Assembly: GCA_034770075.1 (NCBI GenBank)
Contig: CM068380.1
Span: 33,557,765-33,621,764 of the forward strand
Source of the DNA: Aralia elata
Lineage: Eukaryota > Streptophyta > Magnoliopsida > Apiales > Araliaceae
Length of the DNA: 64,000 nucleotides
Reading direction: 5' to 3'
In this document: positions 1 through 12,346 of the stretch, piece after piece
Layout of the letters: every line of letters begins with the position of its first letter
How positions within the stretch are numbered: the stretch's first letter is position 1
The notes under the pieces: model-generated
The model's database searches: none
The model's input: only the letters and a program-made list of their open reading frames with translations
Told to the model about the DNA's origin: nothing
Made by a program: the position numbers and the translations under genes

Positions 1-1581
1 TTACGGGTATCAACTATGTAGGCTAGATATCCTACACACCCTTGTCTCAACATCTTTCTGGCCTGCACCATTGTCAGACAGCTCGTTTGTCTAGGCGACT
101 TGCTGCCATAAAACACTACCTTTGACGGAGTCATAAGGTTCACACACTTCTTTTGACAATCAATAACTGCCCCATGGTTGAACAACCAATCCATTCCCAG
201 AATGACGTCAAACTCCCCAAGACGAATTGGGATCAAGTTGACAGTCATCACATGACCCTTAATTTTTACTTAACAGTTTTTGTGAACAAACTTAACAGGA
301 ATCACCTCCCTATTCTCAATTCCTATGTTCATGGGGTAATCTAACTCTTCCTGGGGCAACCCTAATTTTCTAGCAAAATCATCGGATATAAATGAGCAAG
401 TAGCACCCGAGTCAAACAATACATAAGCATTAACATTATTGACTGGAATGATACCTGACACTACATCCTTTGACTGCACAGCATCCTGCACCGTCATGTT
501 GAATGTTCGAGCAGTAGGTCGGTTGGGCTGCGTGGGTCCTGTGATAGTAAGATTGCCTCCACCACCGCTATTTCCCTTTCCTGAATTGGCTCCACCCGTA
601 GTTGTTTTCTTAGAGCATTCCCGAGCAAAGTGATCCTTCGACCCGCAGATGAAACATGCTCCTTTCTTTGGATTAGGGCAATTTGGTGAAATATGACCCT
701 CTTGTCCACAGTTGAAGCACACCCGCTTACCCTTCAAACAAACACCCATATGGCTCTTTCCACAGTTGCTGCACACCTCTATCTTCTTTTTCTGATTACC
801 CTACTGACTTCCCGCAGAGTTACTATCATTCCATTTCCTTTTCTGGCCACTGCCCCCATGGCTACTACTTATCTTGTTTTCATTCTCATTCTTCTTTTTC
901 TTCTGCTCCTGGTTATACTTGGACAGAGCATCACTGCCTCCTTCAGCGATAATCGCCTTTTCCAGCACTGCCGCAAACGACTTCAGTTGAAACAACGAAA
1001 CTCTACTATATAACCAGGGTTTCAGTCCCTGCTCAAATCTTCTGGCCTTCCGCTCATCCGTGTTGACCTGATATGGCGCAAATCGCGCCAGCTCATTAAA
1101 CTTTGCAGCATATTCAGGTACCGTCATGGTACCTTGCTTCAGTTCCAGAAACTGCACCTCCATTTGATTTTGAGCACTTATCGGAAAGTAGGTCTCGAAA
1201 AACATCTCTTTAAATCGCTCCCATGGAATAATTCCTTGGCCACCTCGAGTCTTATTTGCTTGCCACCAATAACTAGCTTCTGACTTCATCATAAAGGTTA
1301 CAAATGCCGTCTTCTGATCCTCATTGAGCCTAGCGACATCAAACACCTTCTCCATCTCCATGACTCATGTTTGAGCCTCTATCGGATTCATAGACCCGTG
1401 ATATTCCGGAGGTCCGACAGCCTTGAAATCCTTGAAGGTCGTGGCATGAACTTGTGGTTGATTTGCAAAGGCTCCCGTTAGCAGATTCACCAACTGTTGC
1501 ATCGGATTAGCGTTGACTTCTTCATTATTGGTAGATCCCTCTGGGGGTCTGTTGACGTGTTAGTTGTCTTCTTGGCGGCAT
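1..1581 (-). pseudogene. gag-pol: gag-protease of the Tekay/Del-like element (partial, broken)
   Basis: Gag starts near 1,581 (MPPRRQL), shifts frame near 1,550, and then carries the retrotransposon-gag domain (1,361-801, with the typical WERFKEMFFETYFP region). Zinc knuckles follow, including CFNCGQEGHISPNC and CFICGSKDHFAREC. The protease follows in the same frame, with the active-site block LFDSGATCSFIS at about 390-425 and the conserved DVILGMDWL about 200 bases further on, and it runs off the window at 1. In-frame stops are TGA at 1,367-1,365 (where the family has Trp), TAG at 803-801 and TAA at 272-270. The spacers 1,582-1,877 and 2,712-2,933 show no coding. Confidence 0.85.
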
Positions 1582-1877
1582 CTTACTGTTAAGAATTCTC
1601 GTTATTAGACTATTGTTCAATTACTCAAACATTTAAGTTTTAACTTAAACATTTATTAACAACTCTTAAACACATAACACATCTGATAAACTTCCACATT
1701 TTATTCATTAACTGCTTCAAAATATAATAAGGATAACATCGTAGTTATTTACATCAAATCATCTATCCTGAAATCACAAAGTTCCAGGATTACATCATTA
1801 TTCTATCCCATTATATAGAAACTGGGATTTACAACTTATTAACTCATAAATTTCATAATAACATAACTAATCATAAT

Positions 1878-2711
1878 CTATGATGACATCCCACGACGCA
1901 CAGCTTCCTGGCGTTCCTGCTCCATAATACGTGTCATCATCCTACGATCCATCACATCTGGATGACGATTAGCTCGATCTTGAGCTCTGTCTATGGTAGT
2001 ATGAAAAATATACTCCATCTCATCAATCTTGGCCTTCTTTGACCGCATCTCACACTCTACACGGTCTGCGCGATCAGCCTCCCTCAGCCAAGCTGTCTCA
2101 GCTCTCGCCCGCTTAGCTGACTCCTCTCTCAACTCATCTCTTACAACTTCATTCCTCGCTATCAGCTGTCCTCGTCGATACTCAGACTGTGCCAGCCTCT
2201 GCTCAGCCTCTGCAAGACGTGAAGAAAGGTCTTGGATCTCAGCATCCTTCTGCTCTAGAGTGGTTTGACGTTCTGCAGCCTGTTCCTCTAACTCCTCCTT
2301 TTCACTCTCTACATGAACCAGCTTCCACTCCACGTCTCCAAGACGTATATCTAGCTCCACGATCTCACTGTTCTTCTGCTCCAAAGCAGTCTGTCGCTCC
2401 GCCAGCTGCCTCTCTAACTCCTCCATTCTATCCTGCAACTCTATGTTGCGATCATACACCTGCTCGTACATCTGAACACCCAAAGTAGATAGTGATATCC
2501 CCTCAAGGTCTTCCTCCTCCTCCTCAACCTCTTCAGGGTCCTCCTCAGGATCCTCCTCAGGGTCCTCCTAAGGATCAGTCTCAGGCTCATACTCGTGACC
2601 TGTAACTGTAACCAATGGAGATGGCTCCCTCTGCACTAGCTACTCATGAACTACGTGAATATCTCGGGGCTCCTCCTCTCTAGTCTGGCTGGGCTCGCCT
2701 TTATCAGTCAT
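1878..2711 (-). pseudogene. Extra coiled-coil ORF between primer site and gag, two internal stops
   Basis: The frame is open from an ATG at 2,711 (start MTDKGEPSQTREEEP) to a stop at 1,878, 278 codons, with in-frame TAG codons at 2,642-2,640 and 2,570-2,568. After an acidic stretch of DPEE-type repeats, about 200 residues form heptad-rich helix with repeated ERQ and EQK blocks, and the end is basic (RRMMTRIMEQERQEAVRRG). The second stop falls in the DPEE repeat and looks like a Glu-to-stop change. The position, between primer site and gag in the same orientation, marks it as an element-encoded accessory ORF and not a host gene. It resembles no enzyme I recognise. Coiled coil suggests self-association, perhaps with Gag; that is inference. 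Confidence 0.6.
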
Positions 2712-2933
2712 CCTGACAACAAAGTTTTAAGTTTTAATTACTAATCGATAATACTCGCGAGCACATAAGTTTATTATCAAATAAGCACATAGCACATAAT
2801 CATTTTATTGTCTTTTATGAATTTCCGTAATTCATTCCTTAGAACTCAATAAGAGTTTATCACCTCTATATTCTCTATCTTCTAAAAGGCTACTACCCTA
2901 AGGTTTTCCCCACCTAAAGGTTCATAACCTACA

Positions 2934-2945
2934 GCTCTGATACCA
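2934..2945 (-). other. Primer-binding site, initiator tRNA-Met
   Basis: On the minus strand the sequence is TGGTATCAGAGC, the standard complement of the 3' end of plant initiator tRNA-Met. It lies three bases inside the LTR end at 2,949 and so fixes the element's orientation and the inner LTR border. Confidence 0.9.
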
Positions 2946-2948
2946 ACC

Positions 2949-5874
2949 TGTGACACCCCCAAATCCAGGTACTTAATTCCCACTGATTTGGTGTTCACTA
3001 TCTCATTCACTCACATCTAACTACCCAAAATAAAGAACAATTTAATAAACTTAAAGAAACATCTACCCAAAATGGGCTACATCTCCAAACTATTAAACAT
3101 TCAAATCCCAGGTTATCTTAACCTTAATACATCAAATGCGGAATAAACATAATTTAAATAAGTCTTATTACAATCAATCATCAAATAAATAACAGGACTT
3201 TAGCTATTTATGCATCTTGCCCTTGCCTTTGCTCGTGGACGGCTCGTCCGACTTCTCAGCCTTAGCTGCAATGATTAGTGCAAGAGTGAGCAAACAATTG
3301 CTCACAAGTATGATAACAATAATATTTAAACGAAATGATTTCAACTGAGGAATAATAGTTTTATGATTCTCAACCAATAAATGATTAAAGTCTAAAAGCT
3401 CGTTAGAAAGCTCGATTCAAGGAAAGATAGATTTCAAGATTTAGAAATAATATCTGAGGGTCACAAGACCTCGAACTATGTCCTAGGTTGACAAGTATTT
3501 CTACTGTAACCTTTAACAGTCATATAGACTATGGACCAACATCTCGTACTCAGGGGGATCAGCCCTTTGTACAATGTATTGTGCACAAACATTTTAACGC
3601 TGTCGCGTAAGTAATCCCCTATATTAGGGTTGTTCATCTCAGTTTATCGTCTGAATCCATACCAAAAAGAAAATTGGCTTGGAACAAGTATAGAAAACAT
3701 TCTAAGTCTTTGAAACGCACATCAACTAAGGACTAGCTGAATCAATAAGGGTTTGCTAGCCTAAATCATCAATAGAGTTTGCTCAATAGAAACTGTACTC
3801 GAAGTTTGAATAACAAATAATGATTGGAATAAAACTTAAGTATATAATCATGATAGTAACCTTGCTTGAATATCAATAAGCTAAGGTCAATAAGCTTGCT
3901 CAATATAAGTAAACTTGCTTTAAATGAAATAACAAGTTTAAGATAGGAAAACTTGCTCAACATAAAATAATAAGAAGAGATATGGAACTTGCTTTAAATA
4001 ACTTTCAAGTTTAAGGGAGGAAAACTTGCCTCAAGCGTAGATTACAAATTTAAGTAATTCACGATCCTTAAACAACCTAAACATTTAATTATAAAATAGT
4101 AACATAATTAGTCACAAAATTAAAAGCATTTAAGGCTTGCTCTTTATCTCATTTAGCATACCATAGTCAACAAATACTAGTTTAGCAACCATCTTGGTAA
4201 TACATTAGTCACATTAATATAAGTTTAATTATGCATCATAACTTCCCCAGAAAAGAAAATAATAATTTTAAATTTTTTTTTTTTAAACAGTAGCGTTTCT
4301 CGCCGGGGCCAGAAAAAACTTAACAAAATCGTCGCCGGGGCGAGGTTGTCGCCGGGGCGGCGTTATGCTTAACAATTTTGTCGCCGGGGCGACTCTGTCG
4401 CTGGGGCGAAGAAATCAGTTCATTTCTATCGTCGGGGCGATAGACTTGACTGTCGTCTTCCCCAGCTCGCGAACCAGTGAAAACTTAGGCCAAATTTGGC
4501 CAAAATTTTCCGAATTCTACCATCCAGAAAACAAATTAAGTATATCTAGACATCATATAAGATACAAAACATTTACCCAACATGTTTCTAATCAATCTAA
4601 GCATTATAAAACACATGATTAACCAATTTAAACCAAAATTCACGGTTAAAACCAAATATTCAAGTTTTAACCATTTTAATAAAATCAAACTCTGTAAACT
4701 CATTTTTCAACCAATTAAAACCATTCTTCTTGCATTATTCTTGTTTTTCATCAAATAATCATAAACAAATGATAATTTTACCAATTAACAAACAATTTGA
4801 ATATTAACTTCATACATATATACCACTCATGAAAATAAACTCTGTAAAACTCAAAAAACTCTATTCTAAACATGCTTTATGGATTAATCATTCCAATTAA
4901 TCTATAATCATCACATAATCATCTAACACATGTTTTCTAACAATTATAACCAAGTAATTCATATATTTAGCATATGAATTCATAAACAGTGAAATAAAAA
5001 TCATATACAAGAACATAATGAAGAACAAGACTAAAAGAATTATACCTTCAAGCTATATAAAATTCTTAGTTTAGCACTTCATTTCCTTCTCTTTCTCAAT
5101 TCTCTCTTTTCTCTCAACCCTCAATTTCACAGAGCTCTCTCTCAACTCTGTTCTTTCTTTCTCTCAAACTCTGTTCTTTCTCTTCTTTGTTTTCTTTTTA
5201 CAACAGACGTAAAATAAAACTGATGAAATAAAAACTGTTAATTTAAAATAATAAAACTGATACTTAATATAATAACGTATAATCTAATTTAATTCATCAG
5301 TTATAAAATTCAAAAAGCCATAAGGCTATGTTTGGCAAAGCAAGATTAAAATAATCCATTATTCTAACTAAAGGTCTTAAGGCCTTATTTGGTAAAACAC
5401 AAATAAAATAATCCATTATTCTCAAACAAAGATCATAGAGCCTTGTTTGATAAAACTGAATTAAACACTTTCTCATTTATTTTAATAAACCAATATAACA
5501 TATAGTTTAAAATGTCACACATTTAATTTAATTGAACTTATTATTAAATAAATTCAATTAAACCTTACTAACTCAAATAATAAATTTACTTAACCATTAA
5601 CAATAACACCAAATGAATTATATTATTCAAATAAATTATTTATTAACATAAATCATTTATTCAAATAATTCTTTTCATCATCTAATTTAATCATTAAATT
5701 AAATTAGAATAATCACAACAAATCACATTCAAATAACATTTAACATTATTAAACTCAACATATACCCATTTCACAAAACTTAATAAATTATTTATTTAAC
5801 TCAATAAATTAATAAAAATATTTATATAACTCAATAAATATTTTTATTCAATCATAAAAATTGCATTCGTTACA
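2949..5874 (-). repeat. 5' LTR of the Tekay/Del-like element
   Basis: On the plus strand the LTR begins TGTGACACCCCC at 2,949, three bases from the primer site. On the minus strand it starts near 5,874 with TGTAACG or, alternatively, at 5,519 with TGTGACA. About 2.9 kb (or 2.57 kb), strongly AT-rich from 3,600 onward. A block containing TTTGGTAAA and ATCCATTATTCT is repeated two to three times at 5,325-5,465. A GC-rich motif array lies at 4,297-4,441. No coding region is supported. Confidence 0.75.
4297..4441. repeat. Array of GC-rich TCGCCGGGGCGA-like motifs in the LTR
   Basis: Six close copies of TCGCCGGGGCGA (variants with CTGG, GTCGG or a GCC end) start near 4,299, 4,331, 4,349, 4,381, 4,398 and 4,429 inside an otherwise AT-rich LTR. 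The unit is nearly self-complementary, so each copy can fold or pair with its neighbours. The role is unknown. Comparable but different arrays occur in the two elements to the right. Confidence 0.75.
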
Positions 5875-5876
5875 AG

Positions 5877-6779
5877 AAATCCACAATACCAACCCCAACT
5901 GTTAGCAAGCCAAGTCCTGTAGCCCAACATCTACCATTTCCCCAACGCCTTCAGAAGCAAAAGCTTGAGAAGCAATTCTCAAAGTTCTTAGAAATCTTCA
6001 AGAAACTTCACATCAATATTCCTTTTGCTGAGACATTGGAACAAATATCCAGCTATGTGAAATTCATGAAGGACATCTTGTCCAAGAAGAGGAAAATGGG
6101 GGACTATGAGACAATGGCACTTACTGAGGAATGTAGTGCAATCCTTCAGAGCAAACTTCCAACCAAGTTGAAAGACCTTGGGAGTTTCACTATCCCATGC
6201 ACTATTGAGGATCAGTTTATCGGAAAAGCCCTATGTGACTTAGGAGCTAGCATCAATTTGATGCCCCTTTCTATCTACAAGAAGTTGGGGCTGAATGAGG
6301 TAAAGCCTACCAGTGTGACTCTGCAGCTGGCCGATAGATCCATTACTTATCCTAAGGGTATAGTGGAAGATGTGCTCGTCAAAGTGGACAAGTTCATATT
6401 CCCTGCTGATTTTATTATTCTGGATTGCGAGGAGGATAGGGAAGTCCCTATCATTTTGGGCAGACTATTCCTAGCAACAGGCAGGACATTGGTAGATGTA
6501 CAGAAAGGGGAACTCACTATGAGAGTACAAGACCAGGAAGTACTGTTCAATGTCTTTAAGTCTATGAAGTATCCCAGTGCCTCTGATGATTGTTTCTGAA
6601 TCGATGTTGTTGAAGAAGCTAAGCGAGAAGTATTCTATGAAAATTGTGTTCCTGACTCGCTTGAGGCCACTTTGATTGGAGCATATAATATTGAAGATCC
6701 CTCTCATCTTGAGCATGTTCAGTGGTTGGAAGTTGCCCCGAGAGCAAATATGTTCAAGCGACAATTTGAATCACAGTCC
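5877..6779 (+). pseudogene. Athila-like gag end and aspartic protease
   Basis: The frame is open from the insertion point at 5,875 with no start codon of its own, so it is the continuation of gag. The block ending in LEIFKKLHINIPFAETL is the usual gag-pol linker of this branch. The protease lies at about 6,180-6,560, with LCDLGASINLMP as active site and the flap/C-terminal part VPIILGRLFLATGRTLVD. A TGA stops the frame at 6,597-6,599. The same frame then continues with linker sequence to about 6,779. Between there and RT a stretch usual for the family is missing and the frame changes, so pol is broken here. Confidence 0.85.
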
Positions 6780-6788
6780 TCAAGATAT

Positions 6789-9555
6789 ATAAAATAGCTT
6801 TGGGATCTCAGATATAAAGGGCATCAGTCCCTCTATATGCATGCACAAAATCCTCCTTGAGGAGGGGGCTAAACCTTCTATTGAGCATCAGAGACGGTTG
6901 AACCCCATCATGAAGGAGGTTGTCAGAGCTAAAATTATTAATTTACTGGATGCGGGCATTATCTACCCCATATCTGACAGTCCATGGGTTAGTCCAATAC
7001 AGTGTGTGCCGAAAAAGGGCGGCATGACAGTGGTATCTAATGAAAATAATGAGCTTATCCCAACATGGACAGTCACTAGATGGAGGGTATGTATGGACTA
7101 TAGGAAACTGAACAAGTCCACTTGCAAGGATCACTTTCCTTTATCATTCATTGACCAAATGCTTAATAGACTCGTTGGGCATGAATTCTATTGCCTTCTG
7201 GATGGATACTCGGGTTACAATCAAATCGTTATAGCACCCGATGATCAGGAGAAAACAACCTTTACATGTCCATATGGGACCTTCGCCTTCCGAAAAATGT
7301 CCTTCGGCTTATGTAACGCTCCTGCTACATTTCAACGTTGCATGATGTCTATCTTTTTTGACATGGTGGAACAGACGCTTGAAGTGTTTATGGATGATTT
7401 CTCTATTTTCGGGAGTTCTTTTGAGGCTTGTCTATAAAATTTGACAGCAGTTCTGAAAAGATGTGTTGAGACGAACCTGGTGCTCAATTGGGAGAAATGT
7501 CACTTCATGGTTAGAGAAGGGATTATTCTGGGACACAGAGTGTCTACTAATGGGATTGAGGTAGACAGAGCAAAGGTTGATATTATTGATAATCTACCTC
7601 CGCCTTCATCTATGAAGGGAGTTAGGAGTTTTCTGGGGCACGCAGGATTTTACAGGCGGTTCATCAAGGACTTCTCTAAAATCACCAAGCCGTTGTGTAG
7701 CCTATTGGAAAAGGACATGCCTTTCAATATTGATGAGGCCTGCCTCGAAGCTTTTAATCTGCTAAAAAAGAGACTCGTCTCAGCTCCTATTGTAGTGGTT
7801 CCTGACTGGACATTGCCTTTTGAACTCATGTGCGACACCAGCGATTATGTTATAGGGGCAGTGTTGGGACAACGGAGAGATAAGGTGTTTCACACTATTT
7901 ACTACGCCAGTAAAACCTTGACAGATGCTCAGCTTAATTACACAACCACTGAGAAACAGCTTCTGGCTGTAGTATATGCCTTTGACAAGTTCCGTCCATA
8001 TCTTATCGGAACTAAAGTCATTGTGTATACGGACCATTCGGCGATCAAATATCTAATTTCAAAGAAAGATGCAAAGTCGAGGTTGATTCGTTGGGTTCTT
8101 CTCCTCCAAGAATTCGATTTGGAAATTCGTGATAAAAAGGGAACTGAAAACCAAGTGGCGGATCACCTATCGAGATTGGAAAATCCAAATAACTCGAAAG
8201 AAAATGAACTTGATATCGATGATTTCTTCCCGGATGAACAGTTATATGAGGTCAAGAGTGTGGCACCATGGTTTGCAGATTGTGCTAATTATGTTACTTG
8301 TGATGTGCTACCACCTGACATGAACTATCACCAGAGGAAGAAATTCCTGCATGATGCTAGGCAGTATCTCTAGGACGAGCCGTTCTTGTTCAAACTATGT
8401 GCAGACCAGATTTTGAGACGGTGTCTGCCTGAAGGAGAGATTGAGGGTGTGCTCTACCATTGTCATTCATCTAATTATGCATGGCACTTTGGGGGGCAAC
8501 GAACTGCAGCAAAGGTGCTTCAATCTGGTTTCTACTGGCTAATCCTGTTTAAGGACGCTCATTCCTATGTATCGCGGTGCGATAATTACTAAAGGGTAGG
8601 AACCATTTCGAGGAGGCATGAAATGCCGCTGCAGAACATCCTTGAGGTTGAGTTATTTGATGTCTGGGGAATAGACTTTATGGGTCCATTTCCATCCTCT
8701 TACAATAACCTGTACATTCTAGTCGATGTGGACTATGTCTCCAAGTGGGTGGAAGCTGTAGCTCTGCCTACTAACGATGCTATGGTTGTGTTAAACTTTC
8801 TGAGAAAGAATATTTTTACTCGGTTTGGCACACCTCGGGCCATCATTAGTGACAAGGGCACGCACTTCTGCAATAAGTACTTTGAAGCTCTTCTTGCAAA
8901 ATATGGGGTTTCCCATAAGATAGCCACCGCTTACCATCCACAAACTAGTGGTCAAGCGGATGTGTCTAATAGGGAGGTCAAACGGATCTTGGAAAAGATA
9001 GTGAACCCTAACCGCAAGGACTGGTCCAAAAAGCTAGATGATGCATTATGGGCGTACCGCACTGCCTACAAAATGCCTATCAGAATGTCTCCGTATAGGC
9101 TTGTATATGGAAAGGCATGTCATCTCCCAGTCGAGTTGGAGCACAATGCCTATTGGGCAATTCGAAAGCTAAACTTTGATATGGATGCAGCTGGTGAAAA
9201 AAGGATGCTACAGCTGAACGAGTCAGACGAGTTCCGTCTCCAAGCGTATGAAAACGCTAAGTTGTATAAGGAAAAGACAAAGCGGTGGCATGACAAGAAG
9301 ATTGTCGTGAGAGAATTTGAACCGGGGCAGAAAGTGCTCCTCTTTAACTCCCGTCTAAAGTTATTTCCTGGGAAATTGAAGTCCCAATGGTCAGGACCTT
9401 TCACAATAGCTAAAGTATACCCCCACGGTGCAATTGATGTGGAGGATCCTAACTCCGACAGAACGTTCAAGGTGAACGGTCAGCGTTTGAAGCATTACTG
9501 GGGCGGCGAAGTCGACCGCCAAATGACTTCAATCACCCTTGGTGACCTGGTATGA
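6789..9555 (+). pseudogene. pol: Athila-like pol: reverse transcriptase, RNase H, integrase
   Basis: One continuous frame is interrupted by three stops: TAA 7,435-7,437, TAG 8,371-8,373 and TAA 8,590-8,592. RT spans about 6,841-7,600 with VCMDYRKLN, LDGYSGYNQI, the LCNAPATFQRCM block and the catalytic box VFMDDFSIFG. RNase H spans about 7,800-8,200 (CDTSDYVIGAVLGQ, YTDHSAIKYL, ADHLSRLE). The integrase zinc-binding part is at 8,386-8,600 and has CDNYQ-like sequence where CxxCQ is expected, so a zinc ligand is lost. The integrase core shows WGIDFMGPF, IISDKGTHF and SNREVK, giving the D-D-E triad. The C-terminus ends at 9,555. Each stop can be read as a Gln or Trp codon changed by one transition. 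Confidence 0.9.
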
Positions 9556-10059
9556 ACCGGGCGGATAGTCAAACTGACGACTATAAAACAAGCGCTTGTT
9601 GGGGAGGCAACCCCACCCGAGTATCGATTTCTATCCTTTTTACGCTTTCTGTTTCATTTCAATAGTTTTATTGTTTATAATCTACAGTTCATATAGCTAC
9701 TAGTCGTGTTTGCGTTAGTGTAAGTCTGATTTTAGTTTTTATAGAATCTAGATTAATTTCTGTAGTCTGTTGTCTCGCATGTGTTAGAGTTGCGGTTGTA
9801 CAATGGGAAATTTTTAACCGTTGTTGCATATTGCGAGTGTAAATAGTATGATAGTACAGTTTAATAAGTAGAAATATTTTTGGGTCCATGAGTATCTGGC
9901 ATTCGTGCTAGTGTTGATTCATGGTAGTTCGTGTCAAATCTTTAGGGTACATATGCTCTATGAATTGGCATGTTAATTTAGTCTAGAAAATTTTTGTCAC
10001 AATTGCTAACAGGCATCCCTGGTGTTAATGGAGGAACTGCATTAATTTTTTGAGTCAAG
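9556..10059 (+). other. Non-coding stretch after pol
   Basis: About 500 bases between the integrase stop and the GC-motif array. It starts with a GC-rich piece (GGGGAGGCAACCCCACCCGAG) and then becomes T-rich. No ORF or motif could be supported. Confidence 0.6.
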
Positions 10060-10470
10060 TTGCAACTCGCGCTGCAGCGTGAGGCTATGCTCTTTTCTTC
10101 ACGTCGCAGTGGCACCAGGTTGATAAGCTACTGGAGAATTGCGCTGCAGCGTGACCAATTTTGCCTATGGTTCACGCTGTAGCGAGCCGGTCTTGTTAGT
10201 TAAAATGTCTCACGCCGCAGCGTGAGGTTACACAGCATTATTCACGCCGCAGCGCGAACTCCGTGTCTTCCCTAGCCAAGAGCTCACGCTGCAGCGGCGA
10301 CAATCCACGTTGCAGCGTCAACACCTTTGATAAGCTACTGGAGAGTTGCGCTGCAGCGTGGCCAATTTTGCCTATGGCTCACGCTGCAGCGAGCCGCTGA
10401 TTTCAATTCAAATGTCTCACGCCGCAGCGTGAGTTTACAAAGGATTCTTCACGCCGCAGCGCGAGCACCG
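10060..10470 (+). repeat. Array of about 12 CACGCTGCAGCGTGA-type palindromes
   Basis: Copies of a self-complementary core GC(T/C)GCAGCG, mostly flanked as (T)CACGC..GCGTGAG, start near 10,067, 10,099, 10,141, 10,171, 10,209, 10,241, 10,283, 10,304, 10,346, 10,379, 10,416 and 10,448. On a larger scale, a block of about 140 bases (TTGATAAGCTACTGGAGA ... TTCACGCCGCAGCGCGA) occurs twice, at about 10,120-10,260 and 10,326-10,467. The same core recurs six times in this element's LTR. Confidence 0.85.
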
Positions 10471-11056
10471 TGTTTTTGTTTTTAAAATACCCCAAACGCT
10501 CGGCAGCCTACCAACACACCAGCAGCCAAGCCCTAGCCATACCTCTCTCAAATCAAAGCTTTCCTAGCATTGCAGCAGCCGGATCCTTGGCCCCATCGCA
10601 CAAAGTATTGATGTTGGTTTGATTGTGGGATTCATCACATCGCATCTTGCAATTTGTCTCCAATTGTCACCAAGTAAGTCTTCAATTTTGGTTTCAAATT
10701 GTTGGAGTTGTTTCCATTTTCTGTGGTGGTTAGTACTTGGGTGATCATTGCGGTGGTTTGTGTTTGGGATTTCATCTTGGGCTGCTTTAATCTACTGAGA
10801 CCAACAAGTTGGTGGGATTTTGATTTCTGGCTTTGGTTGTTTTGAGTTAGTTTTATGCAACGCACACCTAGTGTTTGATAATTTGCCTGTGTAGCATCTT
10901 GGTTCAGTTTGTGCTTAAGTTGGATTTTGAATAGCTTAACCATTGTTCTAGTTCTACATTGGCACAGAGTTTGGCTATTTTAGGGCTGAATTATGCATTG
11001 GTTTTTGTTGTGGGGCATTTGATTTCACTTGTCTTGTGTTGTGCTTGAATCTTGTA
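10471..11056 (+). promoter_or_regulatory. Possible leader or promoter of the downstream ORF
   Basis: The array is followed by TTTTTAAAATACCCC near 10,480 and then by sequence typical of plant 5' leaders (CAAGCCCTAGCCATACCTCTCTC near 10,527). A CAA|GTAAGTC donor-like site lies near 10,672, followed by T-rich, intron-like DNA up to the ATG at 11,057. This suggests that the downstream ORF is made from its own or a spliced transcript. Athila-type downstream ORFs are thought to need such a separate mRNA. No acceptor could be fixed with confidence. Confidence 0.35.
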
Positions 11057-12346
11057 ATGGCACCAAAGCGTCAACGCCTTAGCATAGGAGGTTCCTCATC
11101 CTCATCGGCCCCACAATGGGACCAATCAAAATTCGTAAGTGTTGAGGCGTGGAATCGTTACAACAAATCCTTTGCTAAGAGAAATCTTCTGCCAGAGCGT
11201 GGGTTTAGGCCAGACCACAATAAGGATGGGAAATTAACTGAGATGATTATGAAAAGAAAGTGGATCCACTTCACTAAGCCACCCGAATCTGCAGTAATTT
11301 CAGTGGTACGAGAATTTTATGCCAATGCTAGTGCTGAGGGACCAACCGAGGTCACTGTCAGGGGAAAATTGGTGAAGTATGACAGCAAGACCATTTATGC
11401 TCTGTTTGACATGCCCAACTTTTGTGGCAAGGATTTCCAGGAGCGGGGCTACCGCAGTTACAGCCAGGATGATATCATTGCCCGGCTCTGTCAGCCCGGC
11501 ACAACCTGGAAAGTGAACGAGTTTCAGGGGGGAAAGACAAGCTTCCCACAGCTAGCCCTCAGCCGCTATGGGAAGGCTTGGTATGCCTTTATCTGCTCCA
11601 ACATCATGCCTACTCGTCACCTCAGCGATGTCACCCGTGAGCGGGCTGTGCTTCTATTTGCCATCATCACTGGGCTGGACGTCGATATTGGGGTGATCAT
11701 ACAGGAGTCCATTAAGAAGGCAATAAAGAGTAACATTGGTTCAGGCCTCCCACACCCTTCTCTCATCACCCGTCTCTACAAGCGGGCCAATGTTCAGTTG
11801 GGATCGGATGACCCAACTCAAGCACCCATGTCAGTCATCGATCACCATGTCATTCATAGGTTTACTGTTTGGCCCGGGGGCATTTCTCATGAGTGTGGCG
11901 AGGGTTACCTGCTAGGTGCTGATCTGCCCCTTACCATTGAGGGTGAGACTTCTACCGAGACTCCAGATCCTGGCTCCACCTCTGCTGGTCCACTTGCTGC
12001 GCTGATGGCTTCAATGGACCTCATGCATCAAAAGATAGACACAATCAACAGCAGGATGGGCTCGTTCAGCCGCAGACACGACACTATTGCCCAGAGGTAG
12101 AATATATTTGCACAGTATCATGCTGAGTTTGCCAACACGGTGGCCAGCATCTATGCAGCCTCAAGAGGTGACGACGTGGACTCCATACCGTACCAGTTTC
12201 TAGAGCCTCATGTCTTTCCACCATACCCGCCTCCATCTCCGTTAGAGGGCGATCAGGCCGAGGACGAGGAGGGGGATGAGGATGATGCTGAGGGCGATAC
12301 TACGGAGGATGTGGCGTCAGCACCACCAGCACATTCCAGCCATTGA
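11057..12346 (+). pseudogene. Downstream ORF of the Athila-like element, plant Transposase_32-type protein
   Basis: The ATG at 11,057 (MAPKRQRLSIGGSSSS) opens a 430-codon frame with one TAG at 12,098-12,100, probably a former CAG. The first ~270 residues match what I know as the putative plant transposon domain (Transposase_32): VSVEAWNRYNKSFAKRNLLPERGF near the start, then VREFYANA, and NIMPTRHLSDVTRERAVLLFAI. The remainder is a linker, a short helical stretch, and a proline- and acid-rich tail (EDEEGDEDDAEGDTTED). Athila elements carry an ORF in this place, sometimes called env-like. No signal peptide or membrane helix is visible here, so an envelope role is not supported. The function of the domain is unknown. 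Confidence 0.75.

Larger units (their letters stand above)
1..5874 (-). mobile_element. Ty3/gypsy LTR retrotransposon, Tekay/Del-like, 3' part outside the window
   Basis: Read on the minus strand, the order is 5' LTR, primer-binding site, an extra coiled-coil ORF, gag with CCHC zinc knuckles, then the start of the aspartic protease, which leaves the window at position 1. Reverse transcriptase, integrase and the 3' LTR must lie to the left. The long LTR, the initiator-Met primer site and the gag-protease arrangement fit the Tekay/Del chromovirus clade, but without RT or a chromodomain the clade is inference. The outer end is ambiguous. A perfect TGTGACA/TGTCACA terminal match would end the LTR at 5,519. 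I prefer 5,874, because the gag reading frame of the next element starts directly at 5,875, as expected if this element is inserted in it. Confidence 0.85.

Noticed and set aside
693..1013. Plus-strand ORF of 106 codons with a hydrophobic run
   Set aside because: It is the antisense shadow of the gag zinc-knuckle region; the minus-strand frame has clear domain motifs.
10060..10470. CRISPR-like array
   Set aside because: The motif spacing is irregular, the spacers are themselves repeated, there are no cas genes, and the host is a plant; it is a retrotransposon-internal repeat.
11057..12346. Retroviral envelope gene
   Set aside because: The position after pol fits the env-like label of Athila, but there is no signal peptide or membrane helix, and the sequence fits the Transposase_32 type.
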